In this document: positions 1 through 10,564 of the stretch, one piece after another
How positions within the stretch are numbered: position 1 is the stretch's first letter
Layout of the letters: each line of letters starts with the position of its first letter
Origin: Flavisolibacter tropicus
GTDB lineage: Bacteria > Bacteroidota > Bacteroidia > Chitinophagales > Chitinophagaceae
Direction: 5' to 3'
Assembly: GCF_001644645.1 (NCBI RefSeq)
Contig: NZ_CP011390.1
Span: forward strand, 4,398,001-4,462,000
Length of the DNA: 64,000 bases
Translations under genes and position numbers: made by a program
Notes under the pieces: generated by a model
What the model was told of the DNA's origin: nothing
The model's input: only the letters and a program-made list of their open reading frames with translations
Databases searched by the model: none

Positions 1-2652
1 AACTCTATTTCACTTAGTTCTTCTCCATTGATCGTAATCGATGGTGTTCCTTCTTTTTCTGGTGACGTAGGTAGTGGTGCTACAGCCAGTAACTTGTTGG
101 GCGACATCAACCCTTCTGATATTGAAAGTATTGAAGTGTTGAAAGACGCATCTGCTGCAGCCATCTATGGATCAAGAGCATCTGCGGGTGTAATGTTGAT
201 AACCACAAAGAAAGGCCGTCAGGGCCGTGCCCGTGTTACCTATGAAGGTTGGGCCGGATGGACCAAGCCTTATAACGTAGTAGATGTATTGAATGCGCAG
301 GAATTTACCGATCTGAAAAATGAAGGATTAGTGAATGCTGGTACAGCGCCCAATGGTACCACACGTGGCTTCTATACCATGAATGACGCTAACGGCAACC
401 TTATCGATACCCGTTGGTATGATTACGTTTATCGTACAGGCTTTGCTCAAAGCCATAGCCTCTCTGTTTCTGGTGCAAATGATAAGACCACTTATTATTT
501 CTCAACTGGCTTTACTGACCAGGATGGCATGTTTAAAAACAATGACTATAAACGAATGACTGGTCGCTTTACGTTGGATCATAAAGTGACAGATGCCATC
601 ACTATTGGTGGTACATTCAATTATACCAGTACCAATACCTCTGGTCTGAATACGGGTTCTACAGGTGCGGCTTTCAATACGTCAGGTGCTGCACGTCTTG
701 CTTTTGGTCTGGCACCAAACGTAAGCCCTTATAATGCAGATGGCAGTTATAACATCAATACGACATCTAACACCATTGGTCAAGGTGCTAATAAGTCAGC
801 ACTGGCATTTACCAATGCTGTTATGTTGTTAGACATGGATAAGTTTACAACAGCCAATGATCGTGTACTGGCTAACATTTATGGACAAGTTAAGTTGATC
901 AAAGGCTTAAACTTTAAAACTTTATATGGTATCGACAACCTGAATAGTGTTAGTGAAAGCTTCCAAAACGCTATTCATGGTGATGGTAATAGTACTGCCG
1001 GTAATGCTACTAATACCTTGTTACGCCCTCGCCGTTGGAACTGGCAAAATACATTGAACTATGATACGCGTATTACCGACAATCATGGTTTGAATGTGTT
1101 AGTGGGTGCTGAACAGCAATACACTAAAAATGACAACTGGGGTGCTAGCCGCAGAAGAGTGTCTGATCCTTTCTTTAATGAATACCAAGGTGGCTTCACT
1201 GAGATAGTGGCTTCTGGTAATGGCCTATCAGAGAACTTCTTACAGTCTTACTTTGGACGTGTTAACTATGACTACAAACGCAAATACTTCCTTTCTGGAA
1301 ATATTCGTCGTGATGGTTATTCTGCATTTGCCAACAAATGGGGTACCTTCTATGGCGGTTCAGCAGGTTGGGCTTTATCAGAAGAAGGCTTCTGGAACTC
1401 TTTAGGAATTGATAATGTTGTTAACACCTTCCGTCTGCGTGGAAGCTATGGAAAAGTGGGTAACTTCTCCGGTGTAAGCAGCTATGCATACCAAAGCCTA
1501 TATGGTTCTGGTCTTTATGGTTCTTATGCGACAATCGGATTTAACCAAGCTGGTAATAGAAACCTGACTTGGGAAAAAAGTGCTAAACTCGATGTTGGCT
1601 TTTCAGCAACAATGTTGAAGAATCGCTTAAATGTTGAATTCGCTTATTACAATAATGACATTACAGATTTGATCCTGAATGAGCCGCAAGCTCCTTCAAG
1701 AGGTGTTCCTGGAAACTCTATTGCGGCGAACATCGGCAGCATGGTTAATAAGGGTATTGAATTAAGCCTGGGTGGTACTGTTATTAACAAGAAAGACTTC
1801 TCCTGGAACTCTAGCATTAACATTACTACCGTTAAAAACGAAGTAACCTCATTAGCTAATAATAATGCTGATATCCTGGTTGCTACTGGTGGTTTGGAAT
1901 CTCCCTCTATGATACGGGTAGGAGAGTCTATTGGTAGTTTCTTTGCTGTTCGTACAGAAGGTGTTAACCCTAATAATGGACAAAGAATCTTTGTTCTTAA
2001 CGATGGTACACGCGTGCAATACAACCATGCGGCTGCTTCTGCCAGCAGATGGACACGTGTTGATAATGGAGCCGTATCCCGCGCTGCCAGCCAGGCGGTA
2101 GACGGTGTTATCGTAGGACCTGCACTTCCTCGCTTCTTTGGTGGTTTTGACAACACAATCAAGTATAAAGGCTTTGACTTTAATATTCTATTGTATTACA
2201 GTGGTGGTAACTATGTATATAATGGATCAAAAGCTGGTTTGCATGACAACCGTAACTGGAACAACGCTAAAGATGCGTTGAACCGTTGGACAAAAGCGGG
2301 TGATAATGCAGAATGGCCTCGTGTAGTATTTGGCGATAATATATCTAATGGTTCGGGTATTGTAATGACCAACAATATTGAAAAAGGCGATTTCATTAAA
2401 GGACGTAATATCTCTTTGGGCTATACGCTTCCTAAGAATCTAGTAGGAAAAGCTAAAATCAATAGCGCAAGAGTATATGTTGCTGCATTGAATGCCTTTA
2501 CTATTACTAAGTACTCAGGTTTTGATCCAGAAATTCAAAGTAATAGCGGTGGCGGTACTGCAGACCAGGTAGTTAACGCTGGACCAAGCGTAGATAGAAA
2601 CGCAGCGCCTTTGGCTCGCACGATCAATGTTGGTATCAATATCGGATTTTAA
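1..2652 (+). CDS. SusC/RagA-family TonB-dependent outer-membrane transporter, 5' end missing
   Basis: The frame is open from the first base of the window, so the start, signal peptide, carboxypeptidase-regulatory-like domain and first part of the plug lie outside; 883 residues remain. The plug signature is clear: VIDGVP at about residues 12-17, then [12 protein letters not shown] and [10 protein letters not shown] by about residue 72. The rest is aromatic-rich alternating beta-strand sequence of a barrel, ending in Phe as outer-membrane barrels usually do. SusC proteins form the gated barrel under a SusD lid and import oligomeric ligands with TonB energy. A susD gene follows after 17 bases, so the two are surely cotranscribed. 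The ligand cannot be read from the sequence; no polysaccharide-degrading enzyme lies nearby. Confidence 0.95.
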   Translation, partial: NSISLSSSPLIVIDGVPSFSGDVGSGATASNLLGDINPSDIESIEVLKDASAAAIYGSRASAGVMLITTKKGRQGRARVTYEGWAGWTKPYNVVDVLNAQEFTDLKNEGLVNAGTAPNGTTRGFYTMNDANGNLIDTRWYDYVYRTGFAQSHSLSVSGANDKTTYYFSTGFTDQDGMFKNNDYKRMTGRFTLDHKVTDAITIGGTFNYTSTNTSGLNTGSTGAAFNTSGAARLAFGLAPNVSPYNADGSYNINTTSNTIGQGANKSALAFTNAVMLLDMDKFTTANDRVLANIYGQVKLIKGLNFKTLYGIDNLNSVSESFQNAIHGDGNSTAGNATNTLLRPRRWNWQNTLNYDTRITDNHGLNVLVGAEQQYTKNDNWGASRRRVSDPFFNEYQGGFTEIVASGNGLSENFLQSYFGRVNYDYKRKYFLSGNIRRDGYSAFANKWGTFYGGSAGWALSEEGFWNSLGIDNVVNTFRLRGSYGKVGNFSGVSSYAYQSLYGSGLYGSYATIGFNQAGNRNLTWEKSAKLDVGFSATMLKNRLNVEFAYYNNDITDLILNEPQAPSRGVPGNSIAANIGSMVNKGIELSLGGTVINKKDFSWNSSINITTVKNEVTSLANNNADILVATGGLESPSMIRVGESIGSFFAVRTEGVNPNNGQRIFVLNDGTRVQYNHAAASASRWTRVDNGAVSRAASQAVDGVIVGPALPRFFGGFDNTIKYKGFDFNILLYYSGGNYVYNGSKAGLHDNRNWNNAKDALNRWTKAGDNAEWPRVVFGDNISNGSGIVMTNNIEKGDFIKGRNISLGYTLPKNLVGKAKINSARVYVAALNAFTITKYSGFDPEIQSNSGGGTADQVVNAGPSVDRNAAPLARTINVGINIGF

Positions 2653-2669
2653 TCATTAAAGGGAAAAAC

Positions 2670-4121
2670 ATGAAATTCAAAATATTAGTTTTTATAACCG
2701 TTGTCGGCTTAAGTGCATGCCGAAAGGAATTATTAAACCCCATTCCACAAGCATCTATATCGGATGCGGTTGCCTTTGAAACTGCAGACCGCACATTGGC
2801 TGCCGTACAAGGGATGTACTCTAGCGTAAAGTCAGGTGCCTTCTATGCTGGTCGCTATTATAACTATCAAGACATACGCGGTGAAGAATTTATAAATGAA
2901 ACGGCCAATGGTGTAACCAACCTACAAACGTGGAACTTTACTGTTAATTCAGGCACAAATGAGGTGAATAACTTATGGAATGCCGCATATGCAGCAATTA
3001 ATCGTATCAACGTAGTGTTAGCGGGTGTTGACAAATCTCCTATTAGTGATGCTTTGAAAAATCAATACCGCGGCGAAGCCCGTTTCCTGAGAGCCTTAGC
3101 TTATCATTCATTGGTTACCATTTATGCACGGCCATATACAGATGGTAATGGTAGTAAACCCGGCGTAGTTATCTATACTGAGCCTCAAACCAGCCAGGGT
3201 GACAGTAAGAAGGAGCGTTCTACAGTTGCTGAAGTATATACTTTAATTCTGGAAGATCTAAACTTTGCAGAAGCAAACCTGCCGCTTACAAATGCTGCTC
3301 CTCCATCAGAGTTGAATGTAGTGCGTGCTCATAAAAATGCAGCTATAGCATTGAAAACCCGTATATATCTGCACATGGGACGTTACAATGATGTAATTAC
3401 CGAGGCAAACAAAATTGTAACAGGAACTACATCATTTAAAGCCGGTACTGGAGTACAACATGAGTTGAATAGCGATGTTGCTGCAGTGTTTAGAAGTGGA
3501 TTAACGTTGGAGAATATCTTTTCCTTCCCATTCACTTCTGCAGATTTACCTGGTACGCAAAACAGTTTGAACTCTTACTATAGTCCAGGTTCTTCTACTG
3601 CTTGTACAAGCTGTAGCGGTACCGGAGAGTATTCTTTGAATGCCACTGGCAATGGTATCGTAGCTAACACCGGATGGACAGCTACCGATGCACGTCGTAC
3701 CAATTTTGCCCAAACTATTGGCACAAAAACATGGTTACGTAAGTGGACAGCAAATGGTGACTATGTACCTGTTATTCGCTACTCAGAAGTATTGCTGAAT
3801 CTGGCGGAAGCGTTGGCCCGTACCAATGGGTTGGATGCAAAAGCAATCGCCTTGTTGAATGCCGTTAGAAAGCGTTCCGATGCAAGCACTACGCTGGCCC
3901 CAGCTACACAACAAGCACTGATAGACGCTATTCTGATAGAGAGAAGAATAGAGTTGTTAGGTGAAGGTTTCCGTTCAAGAGACCTGATGCGTTTAGGTAT
4001 GGCTTTCCCAGCCAAGGGAACCATTGGCGCGGTTGGATATAACGAAAATCTGTATATCTGGCCTATTCCTTCCGGTGAGGTATTGGTAAATACAATTATC
4101 GATCAGAACCCCGGTTATTAA
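2670..4121 (+). CDS. SusD/RagB-family surface lipoprotein
   Basis: 483 residues, close to the usual SusD length. The N-terminus is a lipoprotein signal ending in LSAC, with Cys17 as the lipidated residue. A typical SusD TPR-region motif, RGEARFLRALAYHSLV, lies near residues 140-157, and the C-terminus has the family ending (RSRDLMRLG, then WPIP and DQNPGY). SusD proteins sit on the cell surface as the ligand-binding lid of the SusC barrel; the partner here is the truncated susC 17 bases upstream. A strong terminator follows 19 bases after the stop, closing the two-gene operon. Confidence 0.95.
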   Translation: MKFKILVFITVVGLSACRKELLNPIPQASISDAVAFETADRTLAAVQGMYSSVKSGAFYAGRYYNYQDIRGEEFINETANGVTNLQTWNFTVNSGTNEVNNLWNAAYAAINRINVVLAGVDKSPISDALKNQYRGEARFLRALAYHSLVTIYARPYTDGNGSKPGVVIYTEPQTSQGDSKKERSTVAEVYTLILEDLNFAEANLPLTNAAPPSELNVVRAHKNAAIALKTRIYLHMGRYNDVITEANKIVTGTTSFKAGTGVQHELNSDVAAVFRSGLTLENIFSFPFTSADLPGTQNSLNSYYSPGSSTACTSCSGTGEYSLNATGNGIVANTGWTATDARRTNFAQTIGTKTWLRKWTANGDYVPVIRYSEVLLNLAEALARTNGLDAKAIALLNAVRKRSDASTTLAPATQQALIDAILIERRIELLGEGFRSRDLMRLGMAFPAKGTIGAVGYNENLYIWPIPSGEVLVNTIIDQNPGY

Positions 4122-4140
4122 TACCGGTAATAGAATTAAT

Positions 4141-4175
4141 AAAAGCCCGCTGGTTTTCCAGCGGGCTTTTGTTTT
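4141..4175 (+). terminator. Intrinsic terminator after SusC/SusD pair 1
   Basis: A 13-base arm (AAAAGCCCGCTGG), a TTTT loop and the perfect complementary arm are followed by GTTTTT. The A and T tracts are symmetric, so it could also stop transcription from the opposite strand, where the next gene ends at 4308. Confidence 0.9.
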
Positions 4176-4307
4176 TATGTAAGTAGTAAGGTTGATTAAA
4201 AAGTGGAAAAACTTAATTGATAGTATAATTCCCTTGTTTGAAAAATAGTTTTAAAGTAAAAAAACAAAACAGTAAGAAGGATGTTGTTTAACAAACCTGT
4301 TCTATTG

Positions 4308-4982
4308 TTATGAATTGTTTAGTGAATTAGCGTAAAGGAATAGTTTTTTAAGATCGTTTTCAACAGAAAGGTCAAGCGCATTGGAGTTGATAAAAGTCTC
4401 GATCTCAGGCTTAAACTTGGGGAAATACTTTAGAAAATTCTTTTTAGTTGCAGGAACAACGTTGTTATTAGCGTCCATAATAAAGTAACTTATTTCAAAA
4501 GTACCGTAAGTTCCTTCATTGGGATTTAACTTGATGCTGGCTTTATCTGCAGGTGTGTAATTATTAATATTTATAGCAGCAGAACCGGAAACGTTTTCAC
4601 CATATGCACCGCGTTGTTTTTGGGATTCTGAAGATCTTTTTTGTTTTGAAGCAAGTTTAAGGTTATTATAGGTTTCAACAATTTTTAAATAGCCCTTGTC
4701 GTAATAAAAAGAATCACTTCCAATAATGACAACTTGAAGGGTTCCTTCATTGGCTAAAGCTAGCGTATCTCCTTTTGTATTAATGAAATGTATTTCTTCT
4801 AAAGCGAGATTGTAATTAAGCCGGGCTTCTGTTGTCTGACCTGTTTTGAAGAAAACTTTACCACTTATAAATTGAGAATAATAATAAAAGTTAGCCGCAA
4901 CTTGTCCTGCATGGGAGCTAGATTGGCAAAAGGCAAACTGGTGAAAAGTCAAAAAAGCAAAAAGGATAAACGATTTTCTCAT
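4308..4982 (-). CDS. Secreted protein of unknown function
   Basis: 224 residues with a clear signal peptide (MRKSFILFAFLTFHQFAFCQ) and no lipobox, so probably periplasmic or surface-exposed. The mature part contains strand-like stretches (KVFFKTGQTTEARLNYN, IHFINTKGDTLAL) and a basic, Gln/Ser-rich middle around residues 117-125. I do not recognise a family. The pattern of a secreted protein that compares a stored value with the key of a structured record is seen in several uncharacterised Bacteroidota proteins, but that is a weak impression. It stands alone between two SusC/SusD operons and reads against both, so a role with them is not shown. Confidence 0.7.
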   Translation of the reverse strand: MRKSFILFAFLTFHQFAFCQSSSHAGQVAANFYYYSQFISGKVFFKTGQTTEARLNYNLALEEIHFINTKGDTLALANEGTLQVVIIGSDSFYYDKGYLKIVETYNNLKLASKQKRSSESQKQRGAYGENVSGSAAININNYTPADKASIKLNPNEGTYGTFEISYFIMDANNNVVPATKKNFLKYFPKFKPEIETFINSNALDLSVENDLKKLFLYANSLNNS

Positions 4983-5378
4983 AATTAGTAATTGGTTGTC
5001 TAAAATACTATTAAATAGTGCGTACGTATTATTTTATGTATAACCTTCTTATTGATAACTACATTTTGCTCTTTCTGGCCTACTCTCTATGCTCCTTATG
5101 ATTTTTACTAATTGAATAACAGTAACATAGGAACGTTTAATTCTGATGTATTTGAGATGCATATAAATAATTATGCATATTTGTTATAGTTAATAAACCA
5201 CCTATTAAATAATATGAGCATTAAAAATTATTTAATTTTTTTTCACAAATCCATATATTCGTGCAGCACATCTGTACCAAATGTGGTCTATTTCCCTCCT
5301 AACCTACCTTACCACCGAATTTTGAAAGACCGTTTCATAAAATTTTAATTGAGAAAGCTTTAATTTTTAAAAACAAGT
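4983..5378. other. Intergenic region with the leader of SusC/SusD pair 2
   Basis: 396 bases of A+T-rich sequence between divergent genes. The right part holds a promoter-like block at 5253-5268 and a leader shared with the next susC (described separately). I see no gene or strong hairpin in the rest. Confidence 0.6.
5253..5268 (+). promoter_or_regulatory. Promoter-like block shared with the 10565 site
   Basis: ATATATTCGTGCAGCA here and ATATATTCATGCAGCA at 10565-10580 differ in one base and lie 126 and 128 bases before the respective susC start codons. TATATTCG is a near match to the Bacteroidota -7 element TAnnTTTG. The conservation at equal distance is seen directly; the promoter role is inference. 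Confidence 0.55.
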
Positions 5379-8300
5379 ATGCAAATGAGAAAAGCGCTTA
5401 TGCTTATGCTGGGCCTGTTTGTGTTATGTACACAACTCCTAGCGCAAACCCGGACGATCTCAGGCCGGGTTACAGATGAAACAGGAAATGCTGTTTTTTC
5501 TGCATCCGTTCTTGCAAAAGGGACACGGGTGGGTACAACAACAAATAACAATGGTAATTTTACATTGTCAATTCCTGCAAATACCAAGGCTCTTGTTATT
5601 TCTGGTGTAGGCTTTGCCGAACAAGAAGTAGCTGTTGGTAGCCAAAACACAATTTCTGTGAGCTTAAAAAGCCAGGCTTCTGGCCTAGAAGCTGTCGTGG
5701 TAACTGGATATACCCGCGAAAAGAAGTCAAACTTCGCTGGTGCGTCAACTGTAATCGGAGCAAAGGCTGTTGATGCAACGCCAGTAGGTTCTTTTGACCA
5801 GGCTTTACAAGGTCGTGCACCTGGTTTATTGGTAAACTCTGGCTCTGGTCAACCTGGTACAAGTGCACAAATCACTATTAGAGGTGTACAATCAATCCAA
5901 GGTGCTGGTGCTCAACCATTATATGTAATTGATGGTGTGCCTTTGCCTTCATCTGATATGCAAACAATCAACCCTAATGACTTTGAGTCTATTACTGTAT
6001 TAAAAGACGCAAGTGCTGCAGCTTTATATGGTGCTCGTGGCGGTACTGGGGTAATTGTAATCACTACTAAAAAAGGACGTGCGGGTGCGACAAATTTCTC
6101 ATTCCGTAGTCAGTATGGCCTTACGCAGGCACCTGATTTCTCTCGTCTGAATATGATGAATTCTTCAGAGATTTTACAATATGAAGAAATGTTGGGTGTT
6201 GCCGGTGCAACTACTAATACACCAGGTTGGGTATATTCAAGAAAAAACCCAGCTAACGCTAGTGCTTCCGCGGCTACATTAGCTCGTTATGACTTTATGT
6301 TAGATAGCTTAAGAGGTATAAACTCAAACTGGAGTGATCTCTTGTATCGTCAAGGTGTATCAAAAACATATGAGTTGAATATGAGTGGTGGTACAGATAA
6401 AACAAAGTATTATCTGTCTGCTGGTATGTTTGATCAGCAAGGTATTGACAAAGGTGCTGCATTAAAAAGATATACTACACGTTTTAATCTTGAACATTCA
6501 GTTAATAGATTAACCGTTCAGTTGAATGCTGCTGCAGGTTATTCTAAGACAAATTATTCTGAAGGTGAATGGTTAGGAAATAGCGCAAGAAGTCCATTCC
6601 AGATGACCTACCGCGCAAAGCCTTACGAAAACCCATATAAGGCAGACGGTTCATTGAACTATGGCACTAGCACTACATTGGCTTTAAAGCAAGTGGCTAA
6701 CTTATTAGAAGGTATTGAGAACACTGTTTATACTCAAAACCAAATTAAAGTTAACTCTGGCTTGACATTGTCTTATAAAGTGGTGCCTTCTTTAACATTA
6801 CGTAATACATTAGGTATTGATGCGTCCAGCAACGTTTACCAACACTGGATCAATCCAGGTTCTTTCTACGGTGCTGGTTCTACATACAATGCTGGTGAAG
6901 ACCGCGAAGCTTACTCTTTATCAAGCCAATTAATCAATACATCAAGTGCTATCTTCAGCAAGAAGTTTGGGGCTCATGAAGTAGAAACTGGTGCTTTCTT
7001 TGAAGTTGTAAGAGCTCACCAAAAAGGTTTAGGCTTCCTGTTGTATAAGTTAGATCCACGCTTGGGAGCTACTGGACAAAATGCCGGTGCTCTTCCTGTA
7101 ACTGGTACTACCGCTGCTCAATCTGCTTCTTCTGCCAGCACTGGTTATGGTATTCGTTCCTATTTTGCAAATGCTAGATATACTTACAATAATAAGTATA
7201 CACTAACTGCAAATATTAGACGTGATGGTACTTCAAGAATTGTAAACTTAGACAACCGCGAAATCACTACCTGGTCTGCTGGTGCAATTTGGAATGCTAT
7301 ACAAGAAGGCTTCATGAAGGATCAAAACATCCTTTCTGATTTAAGAGTTAGAGCTTCTTATGGTATTGTTCCTAATATTGGTAGTATTCCTACTTCTAGC
7401 TATTCTATTAGTGGTGGTGTTATTGGTGTAACTAACTACCAAGGACCTCAGGTTCCTTCTTTCGGTACAGGTAACTCTCAATACGCTGGATCAACTGTAA
7501 CTGGTCAAGGTCCAACAACACCGGGTAATCCTGATTTAAAAATTGAAAGAATTAAAAAAGCAAACCTTGGTGTTGACTTTGCATTGTGGAGAAACAGAGC
7601 TCGCTTTACAGTAGATGCCTATAACAACAAAACGATCGACCTCTTTGTAAATAACCCACTTCCTGCAACATCTGGTTTTGCTAGCATGAATATCAATGCC
7701 GGTATAATGACCAATAAAGGATTTGAGTTTTCTGCAGTAGTAGACGTAGTGAAACAAAATGACCTGAACGTAGCTATTGGTATCAACCACTCTATCAATA
7801 AAAACAATATTGAAGACTTAGGTGCAGTAAATGAGTACTTCTCTGGTACATTCTTGATCAAAGAAGGTCTTCCTTATGGTTCTCACTATACCTATCATTA
7901 CCTGGGTGCTGATCCTACTACTGGTAAGCCTCAATTTGAAACGCTTGATGGTAAAACGACAACCGATGCTGCACAAGCGGGTCAGTTTGCCAAGTTTGGA
8001 ACATATTTACCTAAGCACGTTGGAGGATTTAATGCTGAAATCCGTTACAAAAGATTTAGCATTGATGCATTGTTCTCTTATCAGTTTGATGTAGTAAGAA
8101 GCAATAACACAAGAAACTGGATCACTCGTGGTACAGCTGGTTATCATGCTTCTGTAAATGCATCTAAAGAGATGTTAACTAACCAGTGGATGAAACCAGG
8201 TGACCAAGCTTACTTCCCTTCTCCACTTTATGACAAAGGTTTCACTTCTTCTGATTTGGAAGATGCGAAGTTCTTACGCTTCAGAAACTTAAATGTGGCT

Positions 8301-8489
8301 TACCAGATTCCAGAAATCAAGGTTAAGGGAACTACAATCCTGAAGTCAGCTCGTTTTTATATCCAAGGTCAAAACTTGGCTATCTGGAGTCCATGGACTG
8401 GTCTTGATCCAGAAGACAATAATAATATCAGCTTGAACGAGTATCCAAATCCAAAAATGTTTGTAACTGGTATTGATATTAATTTCTAA
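5379..8489 (+). CDS. SusC/RagA-family TonB-dependent outer-membrane transporter
   Basis: 1036 residues, complete. In order: signal peptide ending in LLAQ, a carboxypeptidase-regulatory-like domain (about residues 24-100, ISGRVTDETGNAV), a TonB-box-like EAVVVTGY near 105, a plug domain ([36 protein letters not shown]), then a large barrel ending in DINF. The reading frame offers two starts (ATGCAAATGAG); the same double start occurs in the susC at 10693, so either ATG is possible. A SusD gene follows at 8587. The barrel should import an unknown nutrient oligomer. The leader upstream resembles that of the susC at 10693, so the two pairs may share regulation. Confidence 0.95.
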   Translation: MQMRKALMLMLGLFVLCTQLLAQTRTISGRVTDETGNAVFSASVLAKGTRVGTTTNNNGNFTLSIPANTKALVISGVGFAEQEVAVGSQNTISVSLKSQASGLEAVVVTGYTREKKSNFAGASTVIGAKAVDATPVGSFDQALQGRAPGLLVNSGSGQPGTSAQITIRGVQSIQGAGAQPLYVIDGVPLPSSDMQTINPNDFESITVLKDASAAALYGARGGTGVIVITTKKGRAGATNFSFRSQYGLTQAPDFSRLNMMNSSEILQYEEMLGVAGATTNTPGWVYSRKNPANASASAATLARYDFMLDSLRGINSNWSDLLYRQGVSKTYELNMSGGTDKTKYYLSAGMFDQQGIDKGAALKRYTTRFNLEHSVNRLTVQLNAAAGYSKTNYSEGEWLGNSARSPFQMTYRAKPYENPYKADGSLNYGTSTTLALKQVANLLEGIENTVYTQNQIKVNSGLTLSYKVVPSLTLRNTLGIDASSNVYQHWINPGSFYGAGSTYNAGEDREAYSLSSQLINTSSAIFSKKFGAHEVETGAFFEVVRAHQKGLGFLLYKLDPRLGATGQNAGALPVTGTTAAQSASSASTGYGIRSYFANARYTYNNKYTLTANIRRDGTSRIVNLDNREITTWSAGAIWNAIQEGFMKDQNILSDLRVRASYGIVPNIGSIPTSSYSISGGVIGVTNYQGPQVPSFGTGNSQYAGSTVTGQGPTTPGNPDLKIERIKKANLGVDFALWRNRARFTVDAYNNKTIDLFVNNPLPATSGFASMNINAGIMTNKGFEFSAVVDVVKQNDLNVAIGINHSINKNNIEDLGAVNEYFSGTFLIKEGLPYGSHYTYHYLGADPTTGKPQFETLDGKTTTDAAQAGQFAKFGTYLPKHVGGFNAEIRYKRFSIDALFSYQFDVVRSNNTRNWITRGTAGYHASVNASKEMLTNQWMKPGDQAYFPSPLYDKGFTSSDLEDAKFLRFRNLNVAYQIPEIKVKGTTILKSARFYIQGQNLAIWSPWTGLDPEDNNNISLNEYPNPKMFVTGIDINF

Positions 8490-8505
8490 TTAAAAAACTA
8501 TTTCA

Positions 8506-8562
8506 TCAATAGTGCGTTATCTGTATTGCAAGTGCAAATGAAATAATAACGCACTATTGATT
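8506..8562 (+). promoter_or_regulatory. Intercistronic hairpin between susC and susD of pair 2
   Basis: A perfect 16-bp inverted repeat (arms 8506-8521 and 8547-8562, ATCAATAGTGCGTTAT) with a 25-base loop. There is no T-tract, so it is not a simple terminator. It could protect the susC 3' end or set the susC:susD ratio. The other two susC-susD junctions in the window are only 17 and 23 bases long and lack it. Confidence 0.6.
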
Positions 8563-8586
8563 GACAAAATGGTAAAAACAAACAAA

Positions 8587-10065
8587 ATGAAACATTACAA
8601 GATATTATTTTCATCAATGCTCGTTCTTGCATTAGCTTCTTGTAAGAAGGTGATTGATGTAAAAGAAACTGACTTCGTTGGGGGAGATATAGCCTTAAAG
8701 ACGGTTGAGAATAACGAACAAGGGGTAGTGGGTGCCTATTCATTATTAGGTAATGAGCAAGCTATCTTACTTAATGCAACGTTTGCTGATGAAGTGAAAC
8801 GTGGCGAATTTTATAATGCCGGTACTACACACGAGTGGCAGTATACTTCGACTGACATTGGCTTGAGAGATAATTTTACTGCATTAAATATTTTCTATCG
8901 CGCTATCGACCGTGTAAACAGAGTGTTGCAGGCGTTACCAAAATCCGATTCTACTCGTACTGGCGATAATAAACTGCGTGATCAATTAAAAGGAGAAGCG
9001 TTATTTATTCGTGCATTCAGCCATTTTGAACTATATCGTTTTTATAGTGGTGCTTCTGATCCTAATGCCTTAGCAATGGTTTATATGGAAGAACCTTCTA
9101 TTAAATCTACTACCCGTATTGCAGTAGGGCCTTATTTTGACAAGTTAAAGGCAGATTTAACCGCTGCTAAAGCGTTACTTCCTTCTGCTGCGTCTACTGA
9201 AGCACAAACTTTACGTGCCAATAAATTAGCTGTAGCTGGCTTACAGGCTCGCATTGCCTTGTATCTGAAACAGTGGGATGATGCCATTACTTACAGCACT
9301 GAATACATCAATGCTCTTCCTTTGGCTTCTAAAACAGAGTTCCCTGACATCTGGACTGATGCAAAAGTGACAGAAGTAGCTTTCAAACTTAAGAGATCAG
9401 CTACTTCTTTAGGATACTTGCGTTTTGATGCCGGTACAACTGCAACTACAAGATTGGGTTCTTTATTTAGAGCGACTTCAACATCTGCTACAAGTATTGG
9501 TAGTGTTACCTGGGTAGTATCTGATAAACTTTGGAGCAGTTTTGATCAAACTAACGATATCCGCTTTGCTTCTTACTTGAAAGACGAATCAGTTTTAAGC
9601 AGCGCAAGCCCTGCTCGTCCTTCTCATATCGTTAAAAAATATGCTGGTGGCGCTTATGGTACTGCTACAGAAAATTTGGTCGATGCTAAAATTTTCAGAA
9701 CAGGTGAAATGTATTTGATTCGTGCTGAAGCAAAAGCTGAGAAAAACGACTTAGCTGGTGCTGCTGCTGATTTGAATGCTATAAGAGCAGCTCGTATTAC
9801 TGGCTATGTTACTGGAGTTTTTGCATCTAAAGACGCATTAATTACAGCAATCATGGACGAGCGTTTCAAAGAATTGGCATTTGAAGGTCATCGTTTCTGG
9901 GATTTAAGAAGAAGAAGCTTACCGGTTGTACGCTTAGCTTCCGATGCTCCTGCCGCTTCTGCAACTACACTTCCTGGAGGAAACTTCCGCTTTGTATTAC
10001 CAATTCCAAATGCAGAAGTACAAGCTAATCCTACTATCCAACAAAATACTGGATATACCAATTAA
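8587..10065 (+). CDS. SusD/RagB-family surface lipoprotein
   Basis: 492 residues from the ATG at 8587. An in-frame ATG at 8557 exists, but it lies inside the intercistronic hairpin and would put ten polar residues before the signal peptide; from 8587 the protein begins with a normal lipoprotein signal (MKHYKILFSSMLVLALASC, Cys19). The family features are visible: KGEALFIRAFSHFELYRFY in the TPR region near residue 140, DERFKELAFEGHRFWDLRR near the C-terminus, and the ending NPTIQQNTGY. It is the surface lid partner of the susC upstream. A long palindromic terminator follows 10 bases after the stop. Confidence 0.93.
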   Translation: MKHYKILFSSMLVLALASCKKVIDVKETDFVGGDIALKTVENNEQGVVGAYSLLGNEQAILLNATFADEVKRGEFYNAGTTHEWQYTSTDIGLRDNFTALNIFYRAIDRVNRVLQALPKSDSTRTGDNKLRDQLKGEALFIRAFSHFELYRFYSGASDPNALAMVYMEEPSIKSTTRIAVGPYFDKLKADLTAAKALLPSAASTEAQTLRANKLAVAGLQARIALYLKQWDDAITYSTEYINALPLASKTEFPDIWTDAKVTEVAFKLKRSATSLGYLRFDAGTTATTRLGSLFRATSTSATSIGSVTWVVSDKLWSSFDQTNDIRFASYLKDESVLSSASPARPSHIVKKYAGGAYGTATENLVDAKIFRTGEMYLIRAEAKAEKNDLAGAAADLNAIRAARITGYVTGVFASKDALITAIMDERFKELAFEGHRFWDLRRRSLPVVRLASDAPAASATTLPGGNFRFVLPIPNAEVQANPTIQQNTGYTN

Positions 10066-10075
10066 TCAATTAGCT

Positions 10076-10131
10076 TTTTGATATAATAGAAAAGGCCTCT
10101 TTAAAAAGAGGCCTTTTCTATTATATCAAAA
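10076..10131. terminator. Long-arm bidirectional terminator after SusC/SusD pair 2
   Basis: A 27-bp perfect inverted repeat (arms 10076-10102 and 10105-10131) around the GC core AGGCCTCTTT, flanked by symmetric A/T tracts. Only two bases separate the arms, so the tip must open in practice. It is much longer than the usual 8-13 bp terminator stem. Confidence 0.85.
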
Positions 10132-10139
10132 CTTATATC

Positions 10140-10295
10140 CTAATCATCTCTTTTAATTCCTTGGTTTCTAAGCATAGAAATATACTGCTGTAACATTAAA
10201 TATTTCTCATGGTGATAAAAAAGGGAGTTAATTTCTCTAGATGAATTGAATGCAAATCCAAATATGGCACAAAACCCTTTTTTAGGTTGGAAGTG
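10140..10295 (-). pseudogene. Possible remnant of a protein-coding gene (51 codons)
   Basis: A stop-free minus-strand frame of 51 codons ends at 10140 with TAG. It reads like the C-terminal end of a real protein (FGFAFNSSREINSLFYHHEK, then MLQQYISMLRNQGIKRDD) but has no ATG before the last 18 codons, and its upstream end is cut by the terminator palindrome at 10296-10349. I cannot name a parent family. The frame could also be chance. Confidence 0.25.
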
Positions 10296-10349
10296 TTATT
10301 TTAAAACAAAAGAGCCGCTGAAATCAGCGGCTCTTTTGTTTTAAAATAA
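10296..10349. terminator. Orphan long-arm terminator
   Basis: A perfect 26-bp inverted repeat (arms 10296-10321 and 10324-10349) with AA between the arms. The core AAAGAGCCGCTGA is identical to that of the terminator at 15426-15480. No intact gene ends next to it, which hints at a lost gene or a small transcript on either side. Confidence 0.75.
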
Positions 10350-10564
10350 GAACATGGCTTTCTATTCGAAGGTTTATTTATGGATGTTAATTCTTTTAAG
10401 TGTATCCGCTGGCATCTTATTGCAATAAAGTTGGGCTTTTCGATAACGTGGTATATAAAACGAAAAATAATAGCTTATGCATTGGGTTTAGACGTTGATA
10501 TATGCCGTTCCAACGGAAGATATGGCCATTCTAAAAGATATTAATTTATATTTTAAAACATCAA

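Noticed and set aside
8557..8586. Earlier start for the susD of pair 2
   Set aside because: It falls within the intercistronic hairpin and breaks the lipoprotein signal.
10354..10428. 24-codon hydrophobic frame (MAFYSKVYLWM...)
   Set aside because: Too short, no promoter element and no context that supports it.
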